The position numbers and the translations under genes are program-made. Source: Humulus lupulus (taxonomy: Eukaryota; Streptophyta; Magnoliopsida; Rosales; Cannabaceae). From it: DNA of 64,000 nt. A model generated the notes under the pieces. The model made no database searches, was not told where the DNA came from, and saw only the letters and a list, made by a program, of their open reading frames with translations. Location: assembly GCF_963169125.1 (NCBI RefSeq), contig NC_084793.1, positions 225,416,360-225,480,359 of the forward strand. Reading direction: 5' to 3'. Shown in pieces: positions 1 through 11,083 of this stretch (position 1 is its first letter; each line of letters begins with the position of its first letter).

Positions 1-78
1 CTTTATCTCTGTAAAGCTATTAAATAGACTCATAGTGATTTGCTATACCAAGTCACTATGTTACCATATCAACATAAT
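1..78 (-). repeat. Partial copy of MITE family A
   Basis: Positions 35-75 carry the near-palindrome AGTGAcTTGCTATACCAAG.. followed by TATGTTACCATATCA. The same block recurs at 311-350 and, inverted, at 45385-45415 and 45795-45825. The block abuts the terminal motif of the next full copy at 79, so this is the inner end of a second, head-to-tail copy whose remainder lies left of the window. Confidence 0.65.
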
Positions 79-386
79 GGTTACTACACATGGATAATTA
101 CTTTAATATTAACTATTAGATTAAAATCAATGATCCATATTTATAGTTGTTAATTAATATTTCTAAAAATCAATTTGATTTTTTTTTAATTTTTGAAAAG
201 GCTACCTAATTATATGGCAGTCGCATATTTATTAAATTAAATAATTAAAAAAATCTTATTTAAGCATTATATATGAAAATTCAAAATTAATGTAGAATTT
301 TTTTTTACTTGTTGGTGACTTGCTATACCAAGTCACTATGTTACCATATCATCATAATTACTAGTACTCATCTATGAGTAGTAATC
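79..386 (-). repeat. MITE family A, copy 2
   Basis: The copy starts GGTTACTACACATGG and ends in a degraded inverted version (GTAGTAATC). Its interior matches the reverse complement of 45344-45720 almost continuously, including the stretch reading TCCATATTTATAGTTG. About 308 bp, non-coding. An (AT)n run follows at about 403-423. The superfamily is not certain because the target duplication is hidden in AT-rich flanks. Confidence 0.75.
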
Positions 387-1552
387 ATTGAGAAATTTTT
401 CATATATATATATATATATATATCTCAAATTCGAAACCAAATTAAAATTTGAATTTTAAGATATTTATATTATTTGATAAATTCCAAAACATAAATACAG
501 TCAGATTTTATCTCAAATTTTTAATTTCAAATTTTAAAGTAAATTTTGAATTTTAAAATAATGATATTATCTTATATAAAATATTATATTTATTCCTAAA
601 ATTTTTTGGAATATTCAATTCAAATATTGGTCAAATAATCTCTTTATATAGAAAACAAATTCTTGATAATATATATATATAAAGAAATTTCAAGACATAA
701 AATCATCATAAAAACAATGACAAAATTCTAAAACCATGTAAATGGTATAAATTTTTCAAATCCCAAATGAGTTCATTAACTCATCTCAAGTGATAAAATC
801 CATATTAAATGGTATCTCAAAGAGGTCATTTATCTCAACAAAAATCCCAAAAGAGGTCTTCGTACTGAAGCATCTCTAAAATAAAAATACCCAAATTTTA
901 GAATGAGGTTGTCAACTTCAGAAGCTATAAAGTATCACAAATAAATTTTCAACTACATTTGACTTGATTCCTCTAAAGGATACGTAGGTAACTTAGTCAC
1001 TCAAAACTAAATGCAGTCACATAAACCACAAATTTCCAAAACTCTCAAATATCAAACACAACTCTCAAAATTCCATAAAAGGTCTTTCACCTCGGAATTT
1101 TTTCTAACTTCCAAAACACTAAATAATTCAATGATATGGCCATCTACCAGAATTTCATAAATTTCTAAAAATACTATGAATTCCTATGAATGGTCATTTA
1201 CCGAAATTCTTTCACTCATTTTCCAAAATATCTATCTAGAACTACAAGTGACTTGATCCTTCATAAATAGGGTATGTAGACAGCTCAGTTAGTCAAATTT
1301 ACTAAGTGAAGTCGCAATTCCAAATTCATCGTAATTTTCCCAAAATTACACAAGTAATTAACATCATCATAATTGGAATCAAAAGGTTTTCCTTTAAATA
1401 AAATGGGTAGTTATTAAGAGATTATTCTAATAATCTTGGATGGGTCGAACTCAAACTAATAAACTCTTATGCTATAAAATTGGCATAGGTGAAATTGTGT
1501 TTGACGTTAATTTTAATATATTAAATTTGAAATTTTTGTCTAACAAGATTTT
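387..1552. other. AT-rich non-coding stretch, possible LTR/leader of gypsy element 1
   Basis: No coding capacity is seen. Short phrases recur (AAATTTTGAATTTTAA types, and 'ggtc att tatctca' phrases around 780-860 and 1080-1200). Because a primer-binding-like site follows at 1553, this could be the eroded 5' LTR of gypsy element 1, but no TG..CA ends or second LTR copy could be recognised. Confidence 0.35.
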
Positions 1553-1571
1553 TGGCACGCCCAATGGGACC
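1553..1571 (+). other. Primer-binding-site-like sequence of gypsy element 1
   Basis: TGGCACGCCCAATGGGACC resembles the TGGC..CCC..TGGGAC sequences found just inside the 5' LTR of plant Ty3/gypsy elements, where a tRNA 3' end primes minus-strand DNA synthesis. It lies about 170 bp upstream of the first reading frame. No tRNA match was computed. Confidence 0.45.
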
Positions 1572-1739
1572 CATTCTCCTTTTCATCTCCAAATATGATG
1601 ATTTTACAAATTAAAAATTTTAGTGCTAACCTTGTTGTTTATATTACAAGGGGAAATGGCACCACAAGTTACTTTTTACTTCCATCAGCTACCAACTGTC
1701 GGCACTAACAATGGACAGAAGCCTAAGAGGAATTAGATT

Positions 1740-3122
1740 TTGGCCTCATTCTCTATTGGCAGGGTGCTTATCACTTGCAGTGCACCCAAACCAATGTTGA
1801 ATTTGAAAACCACCACCGAAGCTCGGGAAGCCTTTAAAGGCAAGGTTACTAGAGGCACCACCAAAACTCAGGAAGCCTTGAAAGGCAAGACAACTAATGG
1901 TTTCAAAAAGATGCAAAATCGCTCCATCAAAAGAAACAACGCCAAAATGTCAAAAGCTTCTGCATCATTGCTTTCGAAAGTAGTCAAAACTACCAAAGAA
2001 AAATCACTACCAATCTGGGGTTACTCAGTTAACAATCAAAGGGAATTGAACCAACAATCTATTCAGATTATGATCGGTTCTATCCCTATCAACTTGCCCA
2101 CAGTGGCATCTGTGATGGTTACTTCAGTCGTGGATGAAGAAATTTCACAAACTCCACAAAATTTGAGGATCACCGAGGAAAAAAAATCTTCATCTACACC
2201 AAGTACTCCCAAAACGTCAAAGTTAGTAAAAGGTGACTCTATTATGCCTAAATTTGTAATACTGGAAAAATCTACACAGTCAGAAATTCCAACAAAAAGT
2301 TCTTCTAGTCATCAAAGACAGCAACAACCACTCATGGAAGATACTAGGCATCCGTTGGATCACCTGAGATTAGATGGAGGATTAAAGACACTTTCCTCTT
2401 CCCAAAAAGGGCTATAAGTTCCCATTCGTGAGTGCCTAAAGCAAACCCTTGCTCATTCTTCAACAAAAGAGATGGATGGTCAACAACTCAAAAGGGACAA
2501 AGTGAATGGGTATTTCTTCTTGAGTACCGGCCCATAAGAGTTGAACAAAATAACGAGTCTACACCCTACACGGAACCTATAACTAGTTCAAGAGCTCGTA
2601 CTATGAGAAAAATGGGTACTGAAAGACTCAAAAAGTGGGAAGTAGTATGTCAGAAGCCTCCATAAATGATACTTATTTCTGTGATCAAGAAGAGTTTATT
2701 CCCAATGAGCTCATTTCTCAGTTGGAAGCACTAACAATGGGTAGTGGTAAAAATATGACAGTGTTAGTAACTGGGGCAATGAGTCCAGAAGAGGAGGGGC
2801 CAGAGCTTCGCAAGCGATTAGTGGAAAGAGACGAAGAAGTTGCTTGACTTTCTACACAGTTAGCACAACAAGTTAATGTTAATGCATCAAAACAAAAAGA
2901 GGCTAAAGTTGGGAAAAATTCTTCATCCTTAATACCTCTGCCAGCCAGTATGCAACCTCTGCCAGTCAGTGTGTAATCACCACCATCCGATGCGCAACCA
3001 TCATTATATCTGAAAGCTTTGATCATAGAAAGTATTCGAGAGTACCAGGCTGCAACAAGCATGCCTATTCTTGGATATCACAAACCTTATCCGGCCTATT
3101 ATGATCGAATTTTTTTCCAGCA
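1740..3122 (+). pseudogene. Gypsy element 1: N-terminal gag/leader reading frames, decayed
   Basis: Two successive open stretches (1740-2417 without a clear ATG, then 2432-2847 in shifted frames) and a further coding-like segment to 3122 give a basic, Lys/Ser/Thr-rich polypeptide with an imperfect internal repeat (EAFKGKVTRGTTKTQ / EALKGKTTNGFKKMQ) near its start. It ends in a Tyr/Pro-rich segment (GYHKPYPAYYDRIF), which in plant gypsy proteins precedes the gag domain. That gag domain is found 5.8 kb downstream at 8902, because a LINE has inserted at about 3139. Several stops and frame changes make this non-functional. The exact family is not recognised; position and order support the gag assignment. 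Confidence 0.55.
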
Positions 3123-3146
3123 AACTACAATAGAAAAATAAGGGGC

Positions 3147-6100
3147 TTGAATAGCCCGAAGAAGCAATCTGATGTGTTAGACATTTGTAGTAAGAATAAA
3201 ATAGGGATTGGTGCTATCTTAGAGACCAAAATGAAGGGAGTTAAAGTGCAGGAGTTAATGATGAATAAATTCAGAAACTGGGACTATTTTTCTAGTTCTG
3301 TGACAGAAGGAAGAATATTGATAATATGGAGGAAAGGTTTTGTCAAAGTTAGTTTGATAAAGGAGGATTGTAACGCCCTGGATAGCCAAGACCGTTACAC
3401 TGTGTGTTTATAAAGTGCCAGACTTGCTAACCAAGTCATTAAAGTAAAAACGTGTTACTGAAACAGTAGAGGAACTAGGGTTAAAAGTGTTTTGGTCTCA
3501 AAAGTTACATTTTCATTACTAAACATTGTCTCGTTACATGGGATCCCAAAAATGACAGTTTAAAGGTCATTTACAAGGTTTAAATACATTAGCAGCCATA
3601 CTAAGGCAAAATGAGCAGTTAGGTAATCTCTGTCCTGACACACTAATCAATCATGGTGATCGAACGGCTGGCTATGTACATTTCACCTCGGAGCTCTCCA
3701 CCTCAGGCCTCGTCCAGCTTGCTCTTGCCTTTACCTGCACCACGTAGCACCCGTGAGCCAAGGCCCAGCAAGAAAACACAACAATAATAGAGCACACACA
3801 TCTAGCTGTCAAGTCAATTACACATATAGCATCTCATAAACTCAAGCATATCAATAGTCAAGTATTTCATATACTAAGCATCTCAGCTCATAACACACAA
3901 TGCACAGACGATAACCAGGGCTAGCGCTCACAAGCTGCTCCCTCTGTTATCCTATTGTTTCTGGCTCCCAGTGGCCAATTCGCGCCCCGTGCGCTAAATT
4001 CATGAACGGTACTCTTAGACCGCTTATACGTGTCCCTTGGCATAATACCAACGATGACACAAAACACCTCTCGGGAGCACTTAGTCCCATTCACAACCAT
4101 ACATTCGGGTGCAGTTTTCTTACCTTTAGCTTTCAGATGAATTAGCTATGGGCGTCACTCCTTGAGCGCGATCCAATCCTCGAGTCCTAGATAGTTACCT
4201 AGTCACAACCATAAGGGAAGACACTATTAACAACCTTAAATGAGCTCCCAAGCCAAGTTCTAGTACTCGGAACATTGAACTTCACCAAAAATAGTGAAAG
4301 ACTCAACCCCAAGCACCTTAGGTTAAATTTCCAAGCCTAAAATCTCAAAATCCCAAAATCCCTTAAGCGCCGCGGCATAGGCCACCCATGCCGCGGCATG
4401 GCCCCTAAACAGAGCCATCCAGGGCACAAAAGCAGGTAAGGGCCGCGGCATTGCTTGGACCATGCCGCGGCCCGCCCTTCTTCCTCAGCATGCAACACCC
4501 CTTGAAGGGCCGCGGCTCTCCAAGAACCATGCCGCGGCCCGACCCTTCGAACCCAGAAAAAAACTCCATTTTCAACCTCCAAACCTCACCTAAAGCTATC
4601 CCAAAGCCCCCAAACCAAAACCAATTAACTCCCAACCTTTTTAAAATAAATTAAGCAACATAATTCCCCAGAAAACACAGCCCAACACACTTCAATCTCT
4701 TCCTTCCAACTTCTGAAATCCAAACCCAAAGAACTTAAAACCAGCCATGATAACCCCCAAATTCAACCATCAAACTATAATTTAAACCTTACCTCAGTTG
4801 TAGAATCGATTCTCCAAGAGCCCCCTGACCTATCTTCAAAGTCCCTAGCCTCAATTTCCACCTTGAATGTCAAAACCATAACCATTTAAAACTCAGTCAT
4901 TTCTTTAAGTTCCTAACCCCAAAAACGAAAATTCAGAACTTACCTTAACTCTATCTCAGACCTTGATCAGTTCCTGAGCTAATCCTCCAGATTACTTCCT
5001 TCAATTCCCAAAGACACAGCTCAATCCCAGCAGTTCCCTCTCAAACTCAATAGTTTTTCCTTTGTTTTTCTGTGTTTTTCCTTCCTTTGGTTCCCTTTGA
5101 GCGTGTAAGTGAGCTGAGAGAAATATACTTAGTTGGTTTGTGTTTTCTTCTAAAGACTTCCTTAAGTCTAACTTATCCATTAAGTTAATCCCAAGGCTCG
5201 GGATACCGGAACCGTCCCCGAGGCAAAAATGGTAAAATCCCCCAATATTCCCGCCTAGACATCCTAACCTCAAATATATCTCCAATTATTTATTTTCATC
5301 ACTCGATAGTCTAAATCACTATCTGACACCCAAAATACCCCTGACTTGCCCAAAATCAATTATAATACCCCGTTGTGACTTTTCCCACTATCTAGCCCTA
5401 GGATCACCTCGAGTCGCCGGCTGCAGATTTATCCACATCATAATGTGGTTCTCGCATATATCTCAAACATTTATATCACATCATCATATGATATAATCAA
5501 TTATCATGTAAGCATCATTAAACATATAATTACTCATTAAATCACAATTATTCCAGTAATGCCCTCCTGGCACACTAATCAAAGCCCTTAAGCCTTATTA
5601 GTGAATTTGGGTCGTTACAAGGATTCTCAATTTGTTCACTGCCTGGTTAGAATGACAGGTCATAAACAACCTTTTTATATTACTTTTGTGTATGGTCGAA
5701 ACACTTCGGAGGAGAGGAAGTGTTTATGGCAAGGTATATCTCAGCTTGTTCAACCAAGTCATTCTTGGATGATTTTAGGCGATTTTAATGTTGTTTTCAC
5801 TGCGAAGGATAGGAATGGGGGAAAGCCAGTTTCTCATATGGAAATTGTAGATTCTGCTCTTTGGATTGCTATGAACCATTTGGAAGCCCTAAAGAGTACT
5901 GGTTCTTTCTTTACTTGGACTAACAATCAAGAGGGAGTGTCTCGAATTTATTCCAAAATAGACCATGTTTTTATTAATGAGGAATGGTCAGAGGGCTTTC
6001 CCAATACTATTGCTGTGTTTAAATGGGAAACTAGTTCCGATCACTGTTCTTGCACCATATCTGTTTTACCAGTTGAGAATTTAGGTGTTAAACCTTTTCG

Positions 6101-6343
6101 ATTCTATAATTTTTGGACTGAACATGCTCAATTCAAGCAGCTTGTTTTGGAGAGTTGGAGGCAGCCGATGAAGGGGTCTGGTTTGAAATCCATCTTCTTG
6201 AAGACAATGAGACTTAAGCATAAACTTAAAAGGTTCAATATGGACCAACTTGGAGATATAGGGGTTCAATTTCAAAAAGCTAAGGATCAATTTCAGGATG
6301 CTTTGTATCATGCTCAACTTTATCCTAGCAATATAGTCTTTTA
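3147..6343 (+). pseudogene. LINE ORF2 endonuclease domain (split at 3368/5625)
   Basis: The first piece (3147-3368) begins GLNSPKKQSDVLD, the typical start of the plant L1 apurinic/apyrimidinic endonuclease, and includes the ILETKMKG segment with the metal-binding Glu. The second piece (5625-6343) continues with TGHKQPFYITFVYG, WMILGDFNVV (catalytic Asp/Asn), and KIDHVFIN and SSDHCSC near the C-terminal His. The enzyme nicks target DNA to prime reverse transcription. The LTR at 3369-5619 separates the halves, and a stop at about 6342 ends the second part, so the gene is dead. Confidence 0.85.
3369..5619 (-). mobile_element. Solo LTR, family A (2,251 bp), in the LINE endonuclease
   Basis: The ends are TGTAACG...CGTTACA and the 5-bp target AGGAT flanks both sides (3364-3368 and 5620-5624), the signature of a complete LTR-retrotransposon-type integration. 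No gag-pol lies inside. Read on the minus strand, its first 60 bases align with the start of the element at 21135 (TGTAACrACCCmAaTT.. then GATTAGyGTGCCwGGAGGGC), so the two are one family. Length and TGTAAC start resemble the long LTRs of Del/Tekay-type chromoviruses; that placement is inference. A GC-rich block at 4365-4545 has six CCGCGG palindromes. Confidence 0.85.
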
Positions 6344-6632
6344 GGATAAATTTAAAACCGCAGCTGCAACCTTCAGAGTTCATGAGCAAAGATATCACAG
6401 TTTTTTAACTCAAAGGAGTAAGATAAGTTGGTTGAATCAAGGTGATATGAATACTGCGTTCTTTTTTTCTTGTTTGAAGAAACGTAAAGAGGATAATAGA
6501 ATAGCCACGTTCATCAATGAGCAAGGTAGGGTGGTGGACAACTACTCGAAAGTTGTATCTCACTTTCTGAATCATTTTTAGGGTATAATGGGGAGTCCCA
6601 GTTTGGTTTTCAAGGGCTTAAACAGTTAGATT

Positions 6633-7657
6633 GTGGATATGGGAGTTAAACTGAATTTAGACCAGCAGCTTTTGTTATTGAAACCGTTCACGCATAAGGA
6701 AATTCGAGATGCCATGTTCAGTATTTCTAGTATCAAATCACCAGGTCCTGATGGTTTTGGATCAATGTTTTATAAGGTGATGTGGCCGGACATAGGGGAT
6801 GAAATTTGTAGAGCTGTTCTCCAATTTTTTGAGACAGGGTTTATTCTAGAAGAATTGTTGAATACCTCATTGTCTCTGATTCCTAAAGTTGATACTCCTA
6901 ATCGGGTTGTGGATTTCAGACCTATTGCGTGTTGCTCTACTTTGTATAAATGTGTTTCTAAGTTACTTTGCTCTCGGTTAGCCAAAGTTCTCCCTTTTTT
7001 AGTTCATCCTAATCAGGGAGTGTTTATACAAGGTAGATCTATAGCCCACAATGTTCTCATTTGTCAAGATATCATCAAGAATTACAGAAGATCGTCCATT
7101 TCACCACGGTGTGCAATTAAAGTTGACATAAGCAAAGCTTATGATACAATAGATTGGAGATTTATTGAGGATCTCCTAAAGGCTTTATGTTTCCCTTCTA
7201 GATTTATTGGTTGGATTATGACATGTATTTCCAAAACTTCCTATTCTTTAATTATGAATGGAAGGGTCCAGGGCAGGTTCAAAGGGGAGAAGGGGCTGAG
7301 ATAAGGGGATCCAATTTCCCCTCTATTATTTGTCTTAGTTATGGAGTATCTTACTCGTAGTCTCCATTTAGCTGCTCAAAACTCAGCCTTCAGATTCCAT
7401 CCTTTGTGTAAGAATCTTAATCTCTTTAGCCTTTGTTTTGCTGATGACTTATTGATTTTTTGCAAAGGGGCTTTGTCATTAGTTAAAATCATTAAGAGTG
7501 TGATGGGGGAGTTTAGTTCTGTGACTGGGCTTCAGATTAATGAGAGCAAATCTCAGGTCTTTTATGGGGGAATTTCAGCAGCAGACCGAGTGCTTTTGTC
7601 TGTTGAATTGAGACTATCTAAGGGGGTGTTTCCTCTGAAATATCTTGGATCCCTATG
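6633..7657 (+). pseudogene. LINE ORF2 reverse transcriptase domain
   Basis: Motifs of the L1 reverse transcriptase appear in order: SIKSPGPDGFGSMFYK (fingers), RPIACCSTLYKCVSKLL, NQGVFIQGRSIAHNVLICQDI, AIKVDISKAYDTIDW (first catalytic Asp) and, after a stop at about 7302, CFADDLLIFCKG (the FADD box with the catalytic Asp pair) and GLQINESKSQ. The enzyme copies LINE RNA at the nicked target. At least one stop near 7302 and a frame change near 7655 break the frame. Confidence 0.92.
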
Positions 7658-8727
7658 AGACCTACAAAATGGAAACATGCAGATTGTGATGTCATCATTC
7701 AAAAAATGAAAATGAGATTACACACCTGGGCTAGTAGACATCTATCCTTTGCAGGCAGAATGCAACTAATTCATTCTGTTCTGTTTGGTTTGAGGAATTA
7801 TTGGATGAGCATTTTTATTCTGCCTCAAAGTGTAATCAAGGAAATTGAGAGGCTCTGTCGTGGGGTCTTAATGGTAATAGATGCAAGATTCATATGGCTT
7901 CTTGGGACAAAGTCTGTTTGCCTAAGGCTTTTGGGGGGCTCGGATTCAGAAATGGCCAGAGATGGAATCATGCTATTTTAGCTAAGTATATTTGGGCTAT
8001 CTCTGAAAAGCATGATGTGTTGTGGGTGAAATGGATAAACTCAATTTATCTGAAAGACTCTGATTTCTGGTCCTATAGATTACCTCAGGATACTAGCTGG
8101 TATTGGAGGAAATTATGCAATCTCAGAGGCAAATTCAGTAAGGAGGAAATCATTGCTGCTGGTTTAAATGGGAAGTTTAACTCTGCCAATCTTTATATCT
8201 ATTCATTGAATCATGTTCAGGTTGGATACTACAAAGAAGTATGGTGTAGATTATCCTTACCTAAGCATAGATTTCTGTTATGGCAGGTTATAAACTCTCA
8301 GTTGCTGACTTATGATAATTTGTTGAGGTTCAGAGTTCCTCTTGATTCTGTCATGTGCCCAGTTTGTGGTAATTATGTAGAGAGCCACTCCCACTTATTC
8401 TTTGCTTCTCCATTATTAGTTAAGGTTCTGGAGCAACTCCCTGAGTGGATGGATATCAGTTTATGGCCTTATGAATTTGACAAATGGAGAGATTGGCTTT
8501 CTAACAGAAACAATGGGTTACTGTCTCACATTTATAAAATGTTGTTAGCTGCTGTAGTGTACTGCATTTGGAGGAATCTCAATGGCTGTGTTTTTGGCCA
8601 TTGCTCTCAGACTGCTTCTAGTTTAGCTGCTGAAGTTAAGTTTTTAGTACAGCATAGGCTTATTAGAATTAGTAAAAAGAAGTTATCTGCTCAGGAAACT
8701 CGTTTACTTGCTCAATTCACTATGTAA
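7655..8727 (+). pseudogene. LINE ORF2 C-terminal region with zf-RVT domain
   Basis: The frame continues with MKMRLHTWASRHLSFAGRMQLIHSVL, the usual plant L1 segment after the palm. It then shifts near 7895 to ASWDKVCLPKAFGGLGFRN, VWCRLSLPKHRFLLWQ and MCPVCGNYVESHSHLFF, the Cys/His zinc-binding zf-RVT motif. It ends at 8727 about 160 bp before the poly-A tail. The domain is thought to aid RNA binding. The two frames overlap by about 90 bp, which shows one frameshift. Confidence 0.88.
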
Positions 8728-8901
8728 TTGTCTAGTGTACTGCTCTGTTTTCCCTGTATTGGTTTGGCTGTAGCTTGCTGTATTGTGTCTTTTGAGGCTT
8801 GCTGTTGTTAGCCTTCGGTTGTTTGAGCTGTTAGAGTCTGTATCCTTGGTTGTTTGATTAATGAAGTTCATCCATTCTTCTTGATCAAAAAAAAAAAAAA
8901 C

Positions 8902-9579
8902 TACAATAGACAAAAATTTGAAAAGTTTGATGGAATAAAAGGGTCTCCCCATGAACATCTGGCATATTTCACCTATGCGTGCGGTGAATCCGCTCAGTCA
9001 GATGCACTTTTGATCAGACAATTTGTGCAATCACTAAAGGGAGCAGACTTTACATGGTATAGCCAACTTCCACCAGGACCCATAAATACCTGGGATGATA
9101 TGCAAAATGTCTTTTTAGCATAATTTGTCAGTTCGAGAAAGGCGATAAACATTCATGTTCTAGTGGAAACCAAACAAAGGCCTAATGAAAATGCAAATGA
9201 ATTCATTACAAGATGGAGAAGTCTCAATCTCCAATGTCCGGAAAGGTTATCAAAACAAGCTGCAGTTTCGATGTGTGCTAGGAACTTCAACCCTGAGGTG
9301 ACCACTTTTGTTGACACAATAGAGCCTAAAACCTTTAATGAGCTAGTGTTAAAAGCATGTGATGTGGAGATTCAAATTTCTCGGAAAAAGGGTGGCTTAC
9401 AAAAGTCCTACCCAAAAATTGATAACAAAAGGGCACCGAAGAAAGGGGAGTCAATGGCCACCTTTGTTAATGCTGACAATACTAAGGATAGGGGAAAAAT
9501 GCAAGAGCCACCAAAGAAAGAAAAAAAGTTAAATATGCAATTGATGATGAAGATGTTGAAATTTTTTTTGATGAGTTAA
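8902..9579 (+). pseudogene. Gypsy element 1: gag capsid domain
   Basis: FEKFDGIKGSPHEHLAYFTYACGE, ALLIRQFVQSLKGADFTWYSQLPPGPINTWDDM and, after a stop at 9121, ETKQRPNENANEFITRWRSLNLQCPERLSKQ and AVSMCARNFNPEV match the Retrotrans_gag domain of plant Ty3/gypsy elements. It forms the virus-like particle shell. The domain starts directly after the LINE target duplication, so it continues the frames before 3122. The TAA at 9121 and the end at 9579 make it non-functional. Confidence 0.88.
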
Positions 9580-9599
9580 TAAATTCCAAAGCTATTAAG

Positions 9600-10391
9600 C
9601 TCCCCGAGCCTAAAAGACCTAACGAAGTCAACAAGACTAATCATCCAAATTTTTGTCGATATCACAGAATTGTCAGCCATCCGATGAAGGACTGTCATGT
9701 CCCCAAAAACATCGTTGAAGGCACGATTAAAAGAAAAGAGATTGAGATAGACTCTTCTTTTGCGAAAGAAACTACGAATGCAACTTCATTAATTGAAAAT
9801 GACCAACCGTTACATAGAGATGTAATTTTTGTAGCATTTGAAATTGATAAAGAAGTTACAATAGTTCAAGCTCATTCCGAGATGGCAAAGTCAGGAAATC
9901 AAAATATTCCTACTTTGTATGAACTTATGACGGAACCAAATCTAGAGTTAAGGGACGACTGGTCCGATAGTGAAGAAGAATTAGAAAGTATGTGGTAGAC
10001 ATGTTCTCGAAAAAAATCTACTAAAGTTCAAGGTTCATCCTTAACAAAAAATCTTTCCTCTGAAAGTTCTAGAGGCAAATTCTGGGGCAAAGCGAGACCA
10101 AAGAAGAACGACAAAAAGAAAAAGGCCAAAAAACAAAGGCTTGTCCATAAAGAGGATGGACATGAGAAAAAAAGAAATTTCATAACTCTAGAAGAGTTCA
10201 TGCCAGAGAAGCTGCTTAAAATGACTTCCACTGATAATGAGGATGAAGTGTTAAGTTGTTGCATGGCTATACTTGCAGAAGAAAATCATAATTCTGCCTT
10301 ATTGGAAAATGAAACTGAGGTAGATGAGATTCCTCTGCAAGACATGTGCAAGAAAATCATTGCAAAGAAGCAAAAGAACTTGAAAAGTTAA
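9600..10391 (+). pseudogene. Gypsy element 1: gag C-terminal/linker with zinc-finger-like segment
   Basis: NFCRYHRIVSHPMKDCHV (about 9650-9705) is the Cys/His segment (C-x2-H..H-x4-C type) that plant gypsy elements carry after capsid, likely nucleic-acid binding. Acidic, Glu/Asp-rich linkers follow (9684-9998 and 10200-10391), separated by a TAG at 9996-9998 and a Lys-rich stretch (KPKKNDKKKKAKKQR) around 10090-10145. Order and composition fit the gag-protease linker. Stops and frame shifts show decay. Confidence 0.6.
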
Positions 10392-10482
10392 GCATGATAC
10401 TCAATTCGGAAAACCTTCATCCTCGATCAATAAAGAAATATGCAGTGATAGTCGCCAAAGCAAAGGTAATGGTGAGCACGAG

Positions 10483-11056
10483 ATGACGCGAGCAAAATAT
10501 GACATATTGGCTCATTTAAAATGCATCCCTACTCTTTTGAGTGTCTACAACGCTTTACAAATGTCTCCTAAGCATAGAATTGCTCTTGTCATTGCATTAA
10601 CAGGTCCTAAATTTTATACGGAGCAGATAGAGCCAATTAAACCTATGTCACTCGAGGGAAATGCTTCTTGTATGACATGCATTGATTTTGATGATGAAGA
10701 TCGTTAATTGGGAGCTGCCTTGCATAATCGACCTCTCTATGTGACATGTATGACTGCCAATATTCACGTAAGTCATATCATGTTGGATTGTGGGTCAGTT
10801 GTTAATGTACTTCTTGTAAAAGCTTTGAAAGATGTTGGTTTGCAACCACGTCAATTATCTCCATCATCATCATTAACAATCCAAGGATTCAGTCAAGTTG
10901 GAGAAAAAATAAAGGGAAGTATCACATTAAAAGTTGAAATAGGCGAATTAAAATATGAGGCCCTATTTCATGTTATTGACTCTGACACATCTTATAACGT
11001 GTTGTTAGGGCGACCCTGGCGCCATGAATATGGAGTCATTCCTTCAATACTTCACC
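10483..11056 (+). pseudogene. Gypsy element 1: retropepsin-type aspartic protease
   Basis: After the helical segment ALQMSPKHRIALVIAL, the frame continues past a stop at 10705 into HIMLDCGSVVNVLLVKAL, the active-site loop of retropepsins, and then TIQGFSQVGEKIKGSITL and TSYNVLLGRPWRHEYGVIPS (the second conserved half). The active-site triad reads D-C-G instead of the usual D-T/S/G-G. The protease would cleave gag-pol. The coding match ends abruptly at about 11056 and no reverse transcriptase follows: the next sequence belongs to a different element. Confidence 0.85.
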
Positions 11057-11083
11057 AACTAGCCATGGAGGTCATGGCTTCAA

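Larger units (their letters stand above)
3139..8898 (+). mobile_element. LINE (plant L1-type), 5'-truncated, inserted in gag of gypsy element 1
   Basis: The element ends in a run of A at about 8887-8900 preceded by TTCTTGATC, a usual plant L1 tail. The target sequence aactacaatagAaaaa at about 3123-3138 is repeated as aactacaatagAcaaaaa at 8899-8916, giving a target-site duplication of about 16 bp. The gag reading of the host element resumes right after it. The LINE begins inside the endonuclease domain, so ORF1 and the 5' UTR are missing. It is interrupted by a solo LTR (3369-5619). Without that insert it is about 3.5 kb. Confidence 0.9.

Noticed and set aside
4337..4654. Overlapping open frames on both strands in the GC-rich block of the solo LTR
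   Set aside because: They are produced by the CCGCGG-rich composition of the LTR; no start context or known domain, and the related LTR does not keep the frames.
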